In this document: one piece after another, positions 48,152 through 60,500 of the stretch
Layout of the letters: every line of letters starts with the position of its first letter
How positions within the stretch are numbered: the first letter of the stretch is position 1
From: JASLDZ01 sp964244065
Lineage (GTDB): Bacteria; Pseudomonadota; Alphaproteobacteria; Caulobacterales; Caulobacteraceae
Direction: 5' to 3'
DNA length: 64,000 nucleotides
Assembly: GCA_964244065.1 (NCBI GenBank)
Contig: CAXTHH010000002.1
Location: 1 to 64,000, forward strand
Notes under the pieces: model-generated
Seen by the model: only the letters and a program-made list of their open reading frames with translations
What the model was told of the DNA's origin: nothing
Database searches by the model: none
Translations under genes and position numbers: made by a program

Positions 48152-49216
48152 ATGAACGCTCCCGTGAACAGCAACCGCAAGGCCGAGCTCCTCTCCAAGA
48201 CCGTCGAGCACGTGGACATCACCGCCTACGACGCGCGGCCGGTGATCGACGCCATGCGCAAGATGAGTTTCACCAGCCGAGACACCGCGCGCGCCGCCGA
48301 CATCCTCAACATGGCCATCGAGGACGAGGCCTGCTCGCCCTGGCTGATCCTGGCGGGCTCCACCAGCGCCGGCGGCTGCATGCACGTTTACCGCGACATG
48401 GTGAAGTTCGGCATGATCGACTGCGTGGTCGCCACCGGCGCCAGCATCGTCGACATGGACTTCTTCGAGGCGCTCGGCTTCAAGCACTACCAGGCCGACA
48501 GCACCGTCGACGACCGCGACCTACGCGAGCTCTACATCGACCGCATCTACGACACCTACATCGACGAGGAGGAGCTCCAGAGCTGCGACGGCACGATCTA
48601 TGAGCTGTGCAACATGCTCGAGCCGCGCCCCTACTCGTCGCGCGAGTTCATCTGGGAGATGGGCAAGTGGCTCGCGGCGGGCAACGCCAAGAAGCCCGGA
48701 AGCCTGGTGCAGACCGCCTTTGAGGAGGGCGTGCCGATCTTCTGCCCGGCCTTCGTGGACAGCTCCGCCGGCTTCGGCCTGGTGAAGCACCAGAAGGAGC
48801 GGATCGCGGCCAAGCAGCCCTACCTCACGATCGACTCCGTCGCCGACTTCCGCGAGCTGACCGACATCAAGATCGCGGCGGGCTCCACCGGCCTGTTCAT
48901 GGTCGGCGGCGGCGTGCCCAAGAACTTCGCGCAGGACACGGTGGTCTGCGCCGAGATCCTCGGCGTCGAGGCGGAGATGCACAAGTACGCCGTGCAGATC
49001 ACGGTGGCCGATGTGCGCGACGGAGCCTGCTCCTCGTCCACGCTCAAGGAGGCCTGCTCCTGGGGCAAGGTGGACGTCACCTACGAGCAGATGGTGTTCG
49101 CCGAGGCCACCACCGTGGTGCCGCTGATCGGCTCGGACGCCTACCACCGCGGCGGCTGGCGGGCCCGCACGCCGCGCCGCTGGCAGAAGCTGTTCGGAGT
49201 CGAGGTGAAGGGCTGA
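48152..49216 (+). CDS. Deoxyhypusine synthase-like homospermidine synthase
   Basis: NAD-dependent aminobutyl-transferase of 354 residues in the deoxyhypusine synthase family. Bacteria have no eIF5A substrate; bacterial homologues make homospermidine or related polyamines. Seen are LAGSTSAGGCMHVYRDM, the NAD-binding GLFMVGGGVPKNF and active-site Lys306 in the SWGKV motif with acidic residues around it. Directly downstream of the decarboxylase, which would supply putrescine. ATG at 48152. Confidence 0.92.
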   Translation: MNAPVNSNRKAELLSKTVEHVDITAYDARPVIDAMRKMSFTSRDTARAADILNMAIEDEACSPWLILAGSTSAGGCMHVYRDMVKFGMIDCVVATGASIVDMDFFEALGFKHYQADSTVDDRDLRELYIDRIYDTYIDEEELQSCDGTIYELCNMLEPRPYSSREFIWEMGKWLAAGNAKKPGSLVQTAFEEGVPIFCPAFVDSSAGFGLVKHQKERIAAKQPYLTIDSVADFRELTDIKIAAGSTGLFMVGGGVPKNFAQDTVVCAEILGVEAEMHKYAVQITVADVRDGACSSSTLKEACSWGKVDVTYEQMVFAEATTVVPLIGSDAYHRGGWRARTPRRWQKLFGVEVKG

Positions 49217-49244
49217 CCGGCCCGCAAGGTGCAGGGCGCGCGCT

Positions 49245-49844
49245 ATGCGACGCGCCCTGCTCCGAAACGTGACGTTCGCCCTGGCGCTCACCCTCGCGCC
49301 CGCAGCCTCGCTCGCCGACACGCCCGCCCCGGCTCCCGCACCGGTGCGGGCGGTGACGTGGGGCTTCGAGACCTGGCAGTGCGGCGACCAGTGGTTCGAC
49401 ATCCGCCTGGGCGCCGGCGACCGCGACGTGTGGATCGACCGGATCGAGGGCGTGGCGAGCGGCGTCTCCGGCTCCAACGCCGACCCGGCCAAGCGCTGGG
49501 TCCGCGCGGCGCTGGTGACCCTGACTCCCGGAGACAGCCCGCCCCCCGCCGACGGCGGCGTGAACGCCACGCCGCAGGTGCGGGCGCAGCACGCGGTGGC
49601 GGGCAACCTCCTGTCGGTGATCCTGAAGCAGCGGGGCGACCAGTTCGTCTCCGTGCCCGTGTCGCAGACCTACCTCGGCCCCCAGCTGGCCAGGCGCGGG
49701 CGCCTGCGCGCCCTGGTGGACACCCAAACCTACACGGGCGACGCCGGCCGGGACGCCCTGGTGCCGCGCAACCACCCGGAAGAGTGCCTGGATACCGAGG
49801 TGCAGCTCGTGGTGCAGTTCCACGAGGCCTCGCCCGCGGGCTGA
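49245..49844 (+). CDS. Exported protein of unknown function
   Basis: The 199-residue protein has a clear Sec signal (residues 1-24, ending SLADTP) and a mature part rich in beta-prone segments (VRAVTWGFETWQCGDQWFDI, FVSVPVSQTYLGPQL, DTEVQLVVQFHEA). Two cysteines (about residues 45 and 185) could form a disulfide. I recognise no family. It follows the homospermidine synthase gene by 28 bases. Confidence 0.75.
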   Translation: MRRALLRNVTFALALTLAPAASLADTPAPAPAPVRAVTWGFETWQCGDQWFDIRLGAGDRDVWIDRIEGVASGVSGSNADPAKRWVRAALVTLTPGDSPPPADGGVNATPQVRAQHAVAGNLLSVILKQRGDQFVSVPVSQTYLGPQLARRGRLRALVDTQTYTGDAGRDALVPRNHPEECLDTEVQLVVQFHEASPAG

Positions 49845-49863
49845 TCACCTCTCGCGCTATCCC

Positions 49864-50008
49864 CTCCATCGTCCTCGGGCTTGACCCGAGGACCCCCCTC
49901 CGTCGTCCTCGGGCTTGACCCGAGGACCGGGCGCCGGTCGTGCTCGACCTCGGCCGTTGAGCCGCAGACGGCTCGGCCCTCCGGTCAAGCCCGAGGGGCG
50001 ACGGACCT
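49864..50008. repeat. Dispersed palindromic repeat, copy 6
   Basis: Variant of the CCGTCGCCCTCGGG family: the left half-unit is present twice (ATCGTCCTCGGGCTTGACCC, then CGTCGTCCTCGGGCTTGACC), followed by a centre and the right end CGGTCAAGCCCGAGGGGCGA. It lies between convergent genes and ends against the mutS stop codon. Confidence 0.85.
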
Positions 50009-52695
<2,687 letters not shown>

Positions 52696-52699
<4 letters not shown>

Positions 52700-53796
52700 G
52701 CGCCGGGCGTAGCACCGGGGCGGGGAGTCGGGGAGTGCGGCGCGCTCGCGGCCGAGAGGCGGGCCAGCGCCCAGGCCGCCGCGTCGCGCACCACCTCCGC
52801 CTCGTCGGCCAGCAGCCCGGCGACGGGCGCCGCCAGCGCGGGGTCGCCCGAGTTGCCGGCGGCGTAGAGGCAGTTGCGCAGGAACCGAGCGCGACCGATG
52901 CGCTTGACCGGGCTCTTGCGGAACAGGGCGCGGAAGCCGGCGTCGTCCAGCCGGAGCAGATCGCTCAGCGCCGGCGAGCGCAGCTCGGCGCGGGCGTGGA
53001 ACGCCGCCTCCCGCGCGCCCTGGGCGAACTTGTTCCAGGGGCAGGCGGCCAGGCAGTCGTCGCAGCCGTAGACGCGGTTGCCCATGGCCGCCCGGAACTC
53101 CTCCGGCCAGGGGCCGGCGTGCTCGATGGTGAGGTAGGAGAGGCAGCGCCGGGCGTCGATCTGGAACGGCGCGGGGAAGGCGTCGGTGGGGCACGCCCGC
53201 AGGCAGGCGTCGCACGTGCCGCACCCGGCCCCGCCCGCGCCCGGCGCGTCGGGCGGCAGCTCCAGCGTGGTCAGGATCGACCCCAGGAACAGCCACGAGC
53301 CGCGGGTGCGGCTGACCAGGTTGGTGTGCTTGCCCTGCCAGCCCAAGCCCGCCGCCTCCGCCAGCGGCTTCTCGAGGAGAGGGGCGGTGTCCACGAACAC
53401 CTTCAGCTCGCCGCCGAGCTCGGCCACCATCCAGCGGGCCAACCGCTTCAGCCGCGCCTTGACCACCTCGTGGTAGTCGTCCCCCCGGGCGTAGACGCTG
53501 AGCGCCGCCCGGGAGCGTTCGGCCAGGGCGGCGCGCGGGTCCTCGTCCGGGCCGTAGTTCAGGCCCAGCACCACGGCCGAGCGCGCCTCCCCCCACATGG
53601 CGCGGGGGTGCGCCCGGCGCTCGGCGGTGGTCTCCAGCCAGTCCATGGTCCCGTGGCGGCCAGCCTCGACGAAGGCGGCCAGGCGGGCGGCGGCGGGCCA
53701 GGCGGCCAGGTCGTCCACCCGCGCGAAGCCCACGGCGTCGAAGCCGCAGTCGGCCGCGGCGGCGCGGAGGCGCGCGGCGGGCGTCACGTCCAGCAT
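52696..53796 (-). CDS. queG: Epoxyqueuosine reductase
   Basis: Cobalamin-dependent iron-sulfur enzyme catalysing the last step of queuosine synthesis in tRNA. The 366-residue product has the N-terminal cobalamin domain (VVLGLNYGPDEDP), the EKPLAEAAGLGWQGKHTN segment, and two 4Fe-4S motifs CGTCDACLRACPTDAF and CDDCLAACPWNKF. A HEAT-like tail contains RNCLYAAGNSGDPAL. ATG start at 53794-53796, overlapping operon with mutS; divergent from divL. Confidence 0.96.
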
Positions 53797-53894
53797 GGGC
53801 GGGAGAAGGGGGCGCCGCGTGCGGGAGTCAACGCCCGTCGGGGATCGCGCCCGCTTCCGCTATGCTTGCGATTCGTCAACCGCGAAGCCGAGGC

Positions 53895-56216
53895 ATGCCT
53901 GTCGACACCGCCCTGATCGCCAATGCGGGCGCCGTCAGCCTGGCGCTGGCGGCCACCCTGTGGGCGCTCGCCCAGCGGCGGCGCGCCCGGGCGGAGCTGC
54001 GCGCCATGGAGGCGGCCATGGCGGAGGCGGCGTTGCGCGTGGGCGACGCCCAGGCCTCCGCCGAGGCCTTCGACAGCGCCGTGGTGGTGATGGACGGGGC
54101 GGCCGACGCGCGCCTCGCCTCGGGCCCCGACGCCCTGGCCGCCTGCGCCCGCGCGCTTGGCCTCGACCCCCTCGCCGACGCCGCGGCCGTGGTCGTCGCC
54201 CTCGCAGGCGCCGACAAGGGCCACGCCAGGCGCCTGCGCGAGCTGGTGGAGCGGGGCGAGCCCTGCGACTTCGAGGTGCGCGCGGTGGGCGGCCGCTCCC
54301 TGGTGCTGGCCGAGGGGCGCACGGCGGGCGCCTTCGCCTGGCTGCGCCTGTCGGTGGCGCAGGGCGAGGGCCTGCCCTCCGCCGCGCGCTTCGCCGCCTT
54401 CCTGGACGGGCTGGCCGACCCCGCCTGGCTGACCGACGGCTCCGGCCGGCTCGCCTGGGCCAACCGGGCGTGGCTGGAGGGCGCGGAGGCGGCCAACGCC
54501 GACGACGCCCTGGCGCGCGGCCTGCACTTCGATCGCGGGGTCGAGCAGCTGGCGGCGGAGGCGGCGTCCGCGGGCGCGCGCCGGCGCGGCCTGCGCTGGG
54601 CGCCCGTGGCCGGGCGCCGCCGGGCGTTCCAGGTCTCGGCCCACCCGCTGGACGGCGGGGGCGCGGGGGCCGTCGCCCACGACGTGACGGAGGCGGAGGA
54701 CACGCGCGAGGCGCTGGACCGCACCGTCTCCGCCCACGACGACACGCTGAACCGGCTGGCGGACGCGGTGGCCATCTTCGCCCCCGACAAGCGGCTGGCC
54801 TTCCACAACACCGCCTTCGCCGAGCTGTGGCAGGTGGAGCCCGCCTGGCTGGCGGAGAGCCCCAGCCACGGCGAGGTGCTGGACCGCCTGCGCCAGCGCC
54901 GGCGCCTGCCCGAGACCAGCGACTACGCCGCCTTCCGCGCCCGCGAGCTCGGCTTCTACGAGACGCTGGACCCGCCGCCCGACGAGCTGTGGAGCCTACC
55001 GGACGGGCGCACCCTGCGCGTGGTGCGCCAGCCGCACCCGTTCGGCGGCCTGCTGCTGCTGTTCAGCGACATCACCGGCGAGCTGCGCCTGCGCGCCCAG
55101 TACAACGGCCTGGTCCAGGTGCAGCAGGCCACGCTCGACAAGCTGAACGACGCGGTGGCCGTGTTCGGCTCGGACGGGCGACTGCGGCTGCACAACGAGG
55201 CGTTCGAGCGTTTCTGGGGCCTGTCCGCCCAGGCGACAGCCGACGCGGGCGACTTCGACGGCATCGTGGAGCTGTGCCTGGCGGTGGTGCACGACCGGGG
55301 CTTCTGGCGCGAGCTCAAGGCGCGGGTGGCCGACCCCGACCCCACCGCCCGGGCGCCCATCACCGGCGAGATCCGCACCAGCGACCGGCGCATCGTCGCC
55401 TACCAGACGCGGCCCCTGCCCGACGGGGCCACCCTGATCGGGTTCGACGACGTGACCGCCACGCGCGAGCTGGAGCAGGCCCTGGCCGACCGGTCGAACG
55501 CCCTGGCCGAGACCGAGCGGCTGAAGCGCGACTTCGTGGGCAACGTCTCCTACGAGCTGCGCACCCCGCTCACCACCATCATCGGCTACAGCGAGCTGCT
55601 GGACCACATGGGCGACGCCATGCCCGACCGGGCGCGCACGCACGTGGGGTCGGTGCGGCTCGCCGCGACGCAGCTGGCGCGCTCCATCGACGACGTGCTC
55701 GACATGGCGCAGATCGACGCGGGCGAGATGGAGCTCAGCCTGGGCGACGTGGACGTGACGCGCCTGCTGGACGACGCCGCCTCCCGCGCCGAGCGGCCGG
55801 CGGAGGAGGCGGGCGTGCGGCTCGCCGTCGAGGCGGACGACGACGCCGGCGTGATCCGCGCCGACGGCAAGCGGCTGGGCCAGGTGCTGGACCACCTGCT
55901 CGCCAACGCGGTGCGCTCCACCCCGCCCGGGGGCCTGGTGACCCTCTCCGCCCGCCGTGCCCTGGGCGAGGTGGTGGTCAGCGTGCGCGACACCGGGCGC
56001 GGCATTCCCTTCCACGTGCAGGCGCATATCTTCGACCGCTTCATCGGGCGCGACCGGGGCGGGCCGGGCCTGGCCCTGGCCCTGGTCAAGGCGCTGACCG
56101 AGCTTCACGGCGGCTGGGTGTCGCTGGAGAGCGAGCCCGGCCAGGGCGCCGTCTTCACCTGCCACCTGCCGGAGACCGCCTACGCCGGCGCGGCGCACCC
56201 CGAACTCGCGTTCTAG
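53895..56216 (+). CDS. divL: Cell-cycle pseudo-histidine kinase DivL
   Basis: Membrane-bound regulator of 773 residues: one N-terminal helix (about 8-27), three to four PAS-like domains, then a dimerisation helix whose H-box reads NVSYELRTPLTTIIGYSELL, with Tyr553 where ordinary kinases have histidine. This is the diagnostic DivL feature (Tyr550 in C. crescentus, 769 residues). The ATPase domain keeps an N-box (HLLANAVRSTPPGG), DTGRGIP and GGPGLALALVK. In Caulobacter DivL binds DivK and controls the CckA-CtrA pathway at the cell pole. The ATG at 53895 gives the family-like start; 53862 is a longer alternative. Confidence 0.93.
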   Translation: MPVDTALIANAGAVSLALAATLWALAQRRRARAELRAMEAAMAEAALRVGDAQASAEAFDSAVVVMDGAADARLASGPDALAACARALGLDPLADAAAVVVALAGADKGHARRLRELVERGEPCDFEVRAVGGRSLVLAEGRTAGAFAWLRLSVAQGEGLPSAARFAAFLDGLADPAWLTDGSGRLAWANRAWLEGAEAANADDALARGLHFDRGVEQLAAEAASAGARRRGLRWAPVAGRRRAFQVSAHPLDGGGAGAVAHDVTEAEDTREALDRTVSAHDDTLNRLADAVAIFAPDKRLAFHNTAFAELWQVEPAWLAESPSHGEVLDRLRQRRRLPETSDYAAFRARELGFYETLDPPPDELWSLPDGRTLRVVRQPHPFGGLLLLFSDITGELRLRAQYNGLVQVQQATLDKLNDAVAVFGSDGRLRLHNEAFERFWGLSAQATADAGDFDGIVELCLAVVHDRGFWRELKARVADPDPTARAPITGEIRTSDRRIVAYQTRPLPDGATLIGFDDVTATRELEQALADRSNALAETERLKRDFVGNVSYELRTPLTTIIGYSELLDHMGDAMPDRARTHVGSVRLAATQLARSIDDVLDMAQIDAGEMELSLGDVDVTRLLDDAASRAERPAEEAGVRLAVEADDDAGVIRADGKRLGQVLDHLLANAVRSTPPGGLVTLSARRALGEVVVSVRDTGRGIPFHVQAHIFDRFIGRDRGGPGLALALVKALTELHGGWVSLESEPGQGAVFTCHLPETAYAGAAHPELAF

Positions 56217-56224
56217 CCCCCTGA

Positions 56225-56365
56225 CCTCCTCCCCTGCGCAGCGGGGGAGGTGGACGCGAAGCGGACGGAGGGGGCGAACGGCTCTAAGATCGAGCTTGCG
56301 AAGCCCCTCCGTCACGCGCCTGCGGCGCGCGCCGCCTCCCCCGCTTCGCAGGGGAGGAGATCATG
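56225..56365. repeat. Palindromic repeat between divL and the AI-2E transporter gene
   Basis: Left end CCTCCCCTGCGCAGCGGGGG, with GCGGACGGAGGGGGCG; right end CGAAGCCCCTCCGTCACGCG and CCCCCGCTTCGCAGGGGAGG. The arms are inverted copies, making another long palindrome of about 140 bases with a sequence distinct from the other families. Confidence 0.8.
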
Positions 56366-56397
56366 GATTGCGCGGCGTCTGCTATGCTTTGGCCAAG

Positions 56398-57507
56398 ATG
56401 ACGACCCAAGCCCCCGCCCCCGCGCTGCGCTCCTCCACCACGCGCAACTCGCTCGTCGTGCTGGCGGTGATCGCGGTGGGCGCCGCCCTGTGGTGGATGC
56501 AGGCGATCCTGACGCCGCTGGCCATGGCCGTCTTCCTGCTGATCATGGTGGACGGGTTCGCCCGCGTGCTCCACGCCAAGGTCAGGTTCCTGCCCGAATG
56601 GGCGGTGCTGCCGGCCGCCATCCTGATCCTGCTGGCCGCGCTGGGCGTGACGCTGCTGATCGTGCTGGAGAACGCCGCGGGCTTCGCCACGCAGCTCCTG
56701 CAGGAGGGGCCGCGGCTGAACGTGGTGCTGGCCCGGGCGGCCGGGCTGTTCGGGGTGACCGTGCCGCCCACGGTGCAGTCCCTGGCCGACCAGCTGAACC
56801 CCACGCGGTACCTGGGCCAGGTGGTGGGGGCCATGCAGTCGTTCGGGTCCGGCGCGCTCTACGCGCTGATCTACCTCGGCTTCCTGATCGCCTCCCGCTC
56901 CGGCTTCCGGCGCAAGGCGCTGGCCCTGTTCCCCGACCTGGGCGAGCTTCAGAACGCCACCACCGTGTTCATCCGCATCCGCGACGGGGTGGAGCGCTAC
57001 CTGTGGATCCAGACGGTCGGCGCCCTGCTGATCGCCGCGGGCTCCTGGGCGGCGATGGCGGCGCTGGGCCTGTCGAACGCGGTGTTCTGGGCGTTCCTGA
57101 TCTTCGTGGCGAGCTATGTGCCGGTGATCGGCGGCTTCGTCGGCGCGCTCCTGCCGCCGCTGTTCGCGCTGCTGCAGTTCGAGGCCTACTGGCGCGCCAT
57201 CGCCCTGTTCGCCGCGCTGCAGGTCGTCTTCTTCATGGTGGGCAGCGTGCTCCAGCCCAAGATGCAGCGCGACGGGCTGAACATCGACCCCGTGGTGGTG
57301 CTGCTGTCGCTGACCCTGTGGGGCGCGCTGTGGGGCGTGGCGGGCATGTTCCTGTCGACGCCGCTGACCGTCATGCTGATCATCGTGCTGGCGCAGTTCG
57401 AGAGCTCGCGCTGGATCGCCATCCTGCTCTCGGGCGACGGCCAGCCGGAGCCGCGCGCCACCGCGCGGATCCCGCACCACGGTCCGCCCCTGGCCCCGGC
57501 GGGTTGA
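56398..57507 (+). CDS. AI-2E family transporter (PerM/TqsA-like)
   Basis: Inner-membrane protein of 369 residues with about eight hydrophobic segments in the UPF0118/AI-2E family layout: paired N-terminal helices, a large loop (about 100-145), and the conserved C-terminal block ASYVPVIGGFVGALLPPLFALLQF followed by QPKMQRDGLNIDPVVVLLSL and LWGVAGMFLSTPLTVML. Substrate is unknown; family members include an AI-2 exporter and sodium/proton antiporters. The ATG at 56398 is chosen; the frame open upstream is repeat sequence. Confidence 0.92.
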   Translation: MTTQAPAPALRSSTTRNSLVVLAVIAVGAALWWMQAILTPLAMAVFLLIMVDGFARVLHAKVRFLPEWAVLPAAILILLAALGVTLLIVLENAAGFATQLLQEGPRLNVVLARAAGLFGVTVPPTVQSLADQLNPTRYLGQVVGAMQSFGSGALYALIYLGFLIASRSGFRRKALALFPDLGELQNATTVFIRIRDGVERYLWIQTVGALLIAAGSWAAMAALGLSNAVFWAFLIFVASYVPVIGGFVGALLPPLFALLQFEAYWRAIALFAALQVVFFMVGSVLQPKMQRDGLNIDPVVVLLSLTLWGALWGVAGMFLSTPLTVMLIIVLAQFESSRWIAILLSGDGQPEPRATARIPHHGPPLAPAG

Positions 57508-57582
57508 ACGGAGCGCGCGGGCGACTAGGGTCCGGCCGCACGAACAGGCCCCGTCAGAGGGCCGCCACGACAGGTCCATCCC

Positions 57583-60500
57583 ATGCTCGCGCCCGCCGAC
57601 CCGACCCGCCCCCTCGCCCAGGCGTTCGCCGCCGCGCTGGGAAGCGATGCGGACGCGCAGGCCGCCGAGTTCCTGCGCCAGGCCGCGCAGGACGTGCGCG
57701 ACGACGAGCTGCCGGGCGTCGGCGCCGACGACCTGGCCTGCGTGCTGGCCGGCTTCTGGCGCTTCGCCCGGGCGGCGGACGGCGGCGAGGCGGCGACGCT
57801 CGACCTGCGCCCGGCGAGCGGGGCGGGCGGACGCCCGCTGGGTGTCGACCTGCTCTACGCCGTGCAGGCGGACGCGCCGTTCCTGGTGGACAGCCTGATG
57901 GGCGAGGTGGCCGACATGGGGCTGGACGTGCGCGCCATGTTCCACCCCGTGGTCGGCGGCCGCTCCACCATCCTGGTGGTGCTGGGCGAGGTGGGCGCCG
58001 ACCGGCGCGAGGCGGTGCTGAGCCGCGCCCGCGAGACCTTCGCCGACGTGCGCATGGCGGTGGCCGACCATGCGGCCATGCGCGACCGCATGGCCGAACG
58101 CGCCGCCGAGCTCGTCAGCTCGCCCGCGGGCCGCGAGCGGTCGGGCCCCATGCTCGACGAGCACCTCGCCTTCCTGCGCTGGCTGGAGCACGAGCGCTTC
58201 ACCTTCCTGGGCGCCCGCGACTACCTCTACCCCCGCGACGCCACGGGAGCCTACGCCGCGGAGGAGCCCTCGGTGGTGCAGGGCACCTCGCTGGGCGTGC
58301 TGCGCGACCTCGCGCGGCCGGTGCTGCGCCGGGGCTCCGAGCCCGCCATGCGCACCGACAAGCTGGCCGCCTACCTCGACGCCGACGCGCCGCTGGTGGT
58401 GGCCAAGTCGAACCTGCGCTCGCGGGTCCACCGCCACGCCTACATGGACTACGTGGGTGTGAAGCGGTACGGGGCCGACGGCCGGGCGGTGGGCGAGACG
58501 CGCTTCGTCGGCCTGTTCACCGCCGAGGCCTACGAGGAGCCCGCCCGGGAGATCCCGCTGATCCGCCGCAAGCTGGCGGACGTGCTGGCGCGCTCCGTCG
58601 CCGACCCGCTGGGCCACACGGGCAAGCGCCTGCGCCACATCGTCGAGACCTTCCCGCGCGACGAGCTGTTCCAGATGAGCGCGGAGGAGCTGCACGACAC
58701 CGCGCTCGGCGTCCTGCACCTCTACAACCGGCCCCGCGTGCGCCTGTTCGCCCGGCCCGACCCGTTCGGCCGCTTCATGTCGGTGCTGCTGTTCACCCCC
58801 CGCGACCGCTACGACAGCGGGGTCCGCGCCAGGGTGGGCGAGATCCTGGCGCGCGCCTGGGGCGGCCGCATCAGCGCCTTTTACCCGGCCTTCGGCGAGG
58901 AGCCGCTGGCGCGGGTGCACTTCATCATCGGCGTCACCCCCGGCGAGCACCCCCGCCCCGACCTGCGCGCGCTGGAGGCGGAGGTGGAGGAGGCGGTCCG
59001 CACCTGGCGCGACCGCTTCGAGGCCGCCGTGCGCGCCGCCGGCGGTCCGGTGGCCGAGACGCTGGCGCGCTGGGCCGAGGCCTTCCCCGTCGGCTACCGC
59101 GACCGCTACGACGCCGCCGAGACCCTGGCCGACCTGGCCGTGATGGCCACGCCCGGCTTCCAGGACGGCCTGGCCGTGCGCGCCTTCCGCGATGCGGCCT
59201 GCACCCCGCGGCAGTTCCGCTTCAAGCTCTACCGCCGCGGCGACCACCCGGCGCCGCTGGCCGACATCGTGCCCGTGCTGGAGAACATGGGCCTGAAGGC
59301 GATCGAGGAGGAGGCCTTCGCGCTCCGCCCGGCGGACGGCCCGGCCGTCTGGGTGCAGGACTTCCTGCTGGAGGACGAGCACGGCGAGCGCCTGCGCTTC
59401 GGCGACATCCAGACCCCGTTCGAGGACGCGTTCGAGGCCGTCTGGACCGGCCGCACGGAGAACGACCCGTTCAACCGGCTGACGCTGGAGCTGGGCGTCT
59501 CCTGGCGCGAGGCGGCGCTGGTGCGCGCCCTCGCCCGCTACCGCGCGCAGTCGGGGCTCGACCCCTCGGGCGCGGTGCAGGCGCAGGCGCTGGCCGACAA
59601 CCCGGGCGTGGCCCGGCTGATCCTCGACCTGTTCCGCACCAGGTTCGACCCCGCCGTCGCCACGCGGGACGGGGACCGGGTCGAGGCCGCCGAGCGCGTC
59701 TTCGGCGAGATCACGGCCGCCCTGCAGGCGGTGGCGAGCCTGGACGCCGACCGGGTCCTGCGCCGCATCGCGCTCCTGGTCCGTGCGCTGAAGCGGACGA
59801 ACTACTACCAGGCCGGGCCGGACGGGACGCCCAAGCCGCACATCAGCTTCAAGGTGGCCAGCCGCGAGCTGGAGGACCTGCCCGCGCCCAAGCCCTTCCG
59901 CGAGATCTTCGTCTCCGCCCCGCACGTGGAGGGCGTGCACCTGCGCTTCGGCCCCGTCGCCCGGGGCGGCCTGCGCTGGAGCGACCGGCGCGACGACTTC
60001 CGCACCGAGGTGCTGGGCCTGGTGAAGGCCCAGCAGGTGAAGAACGCGGTGATCGTGCCCGTCGGCTCCAAGGGCGGCTTCTTCCCCAAGCTGCCCACCC
60101 GCGGCCTGCCGCCCGAGCAGGTGCGGGCGCAGGGGGTGGAGGCGTACAGGACCTTCCTCTCGGGCCTGTTGGACGTGACCGACAACCTGGACGCCGCCGG
60201 CGCGGTCGCGCACCCGCCCGCGGTGGTGATCTCCGGCGAGGGCGACGATCCCTACCTCGTGGTGGCCGCCGACAAGGGCACGGCCACCTTCAGCGACATC
60301 GCCAACGGCGTGGCGCGGGACTACGGCTTCTGGCTGGACGACGCCTTCGCCAGCGGCGGGTCGGCCGGCTACGACCACAAGGCCATGGGCATCACCGCCC
60401 GCGGCGCGTGGGAAGCCGTGAAGCGGCACTTCCGCGAGATGGGCAAGGACATCCAGTCCACCCCCTTCACCATGGCGGGCGTCGGCGACATGAGCGGCGA

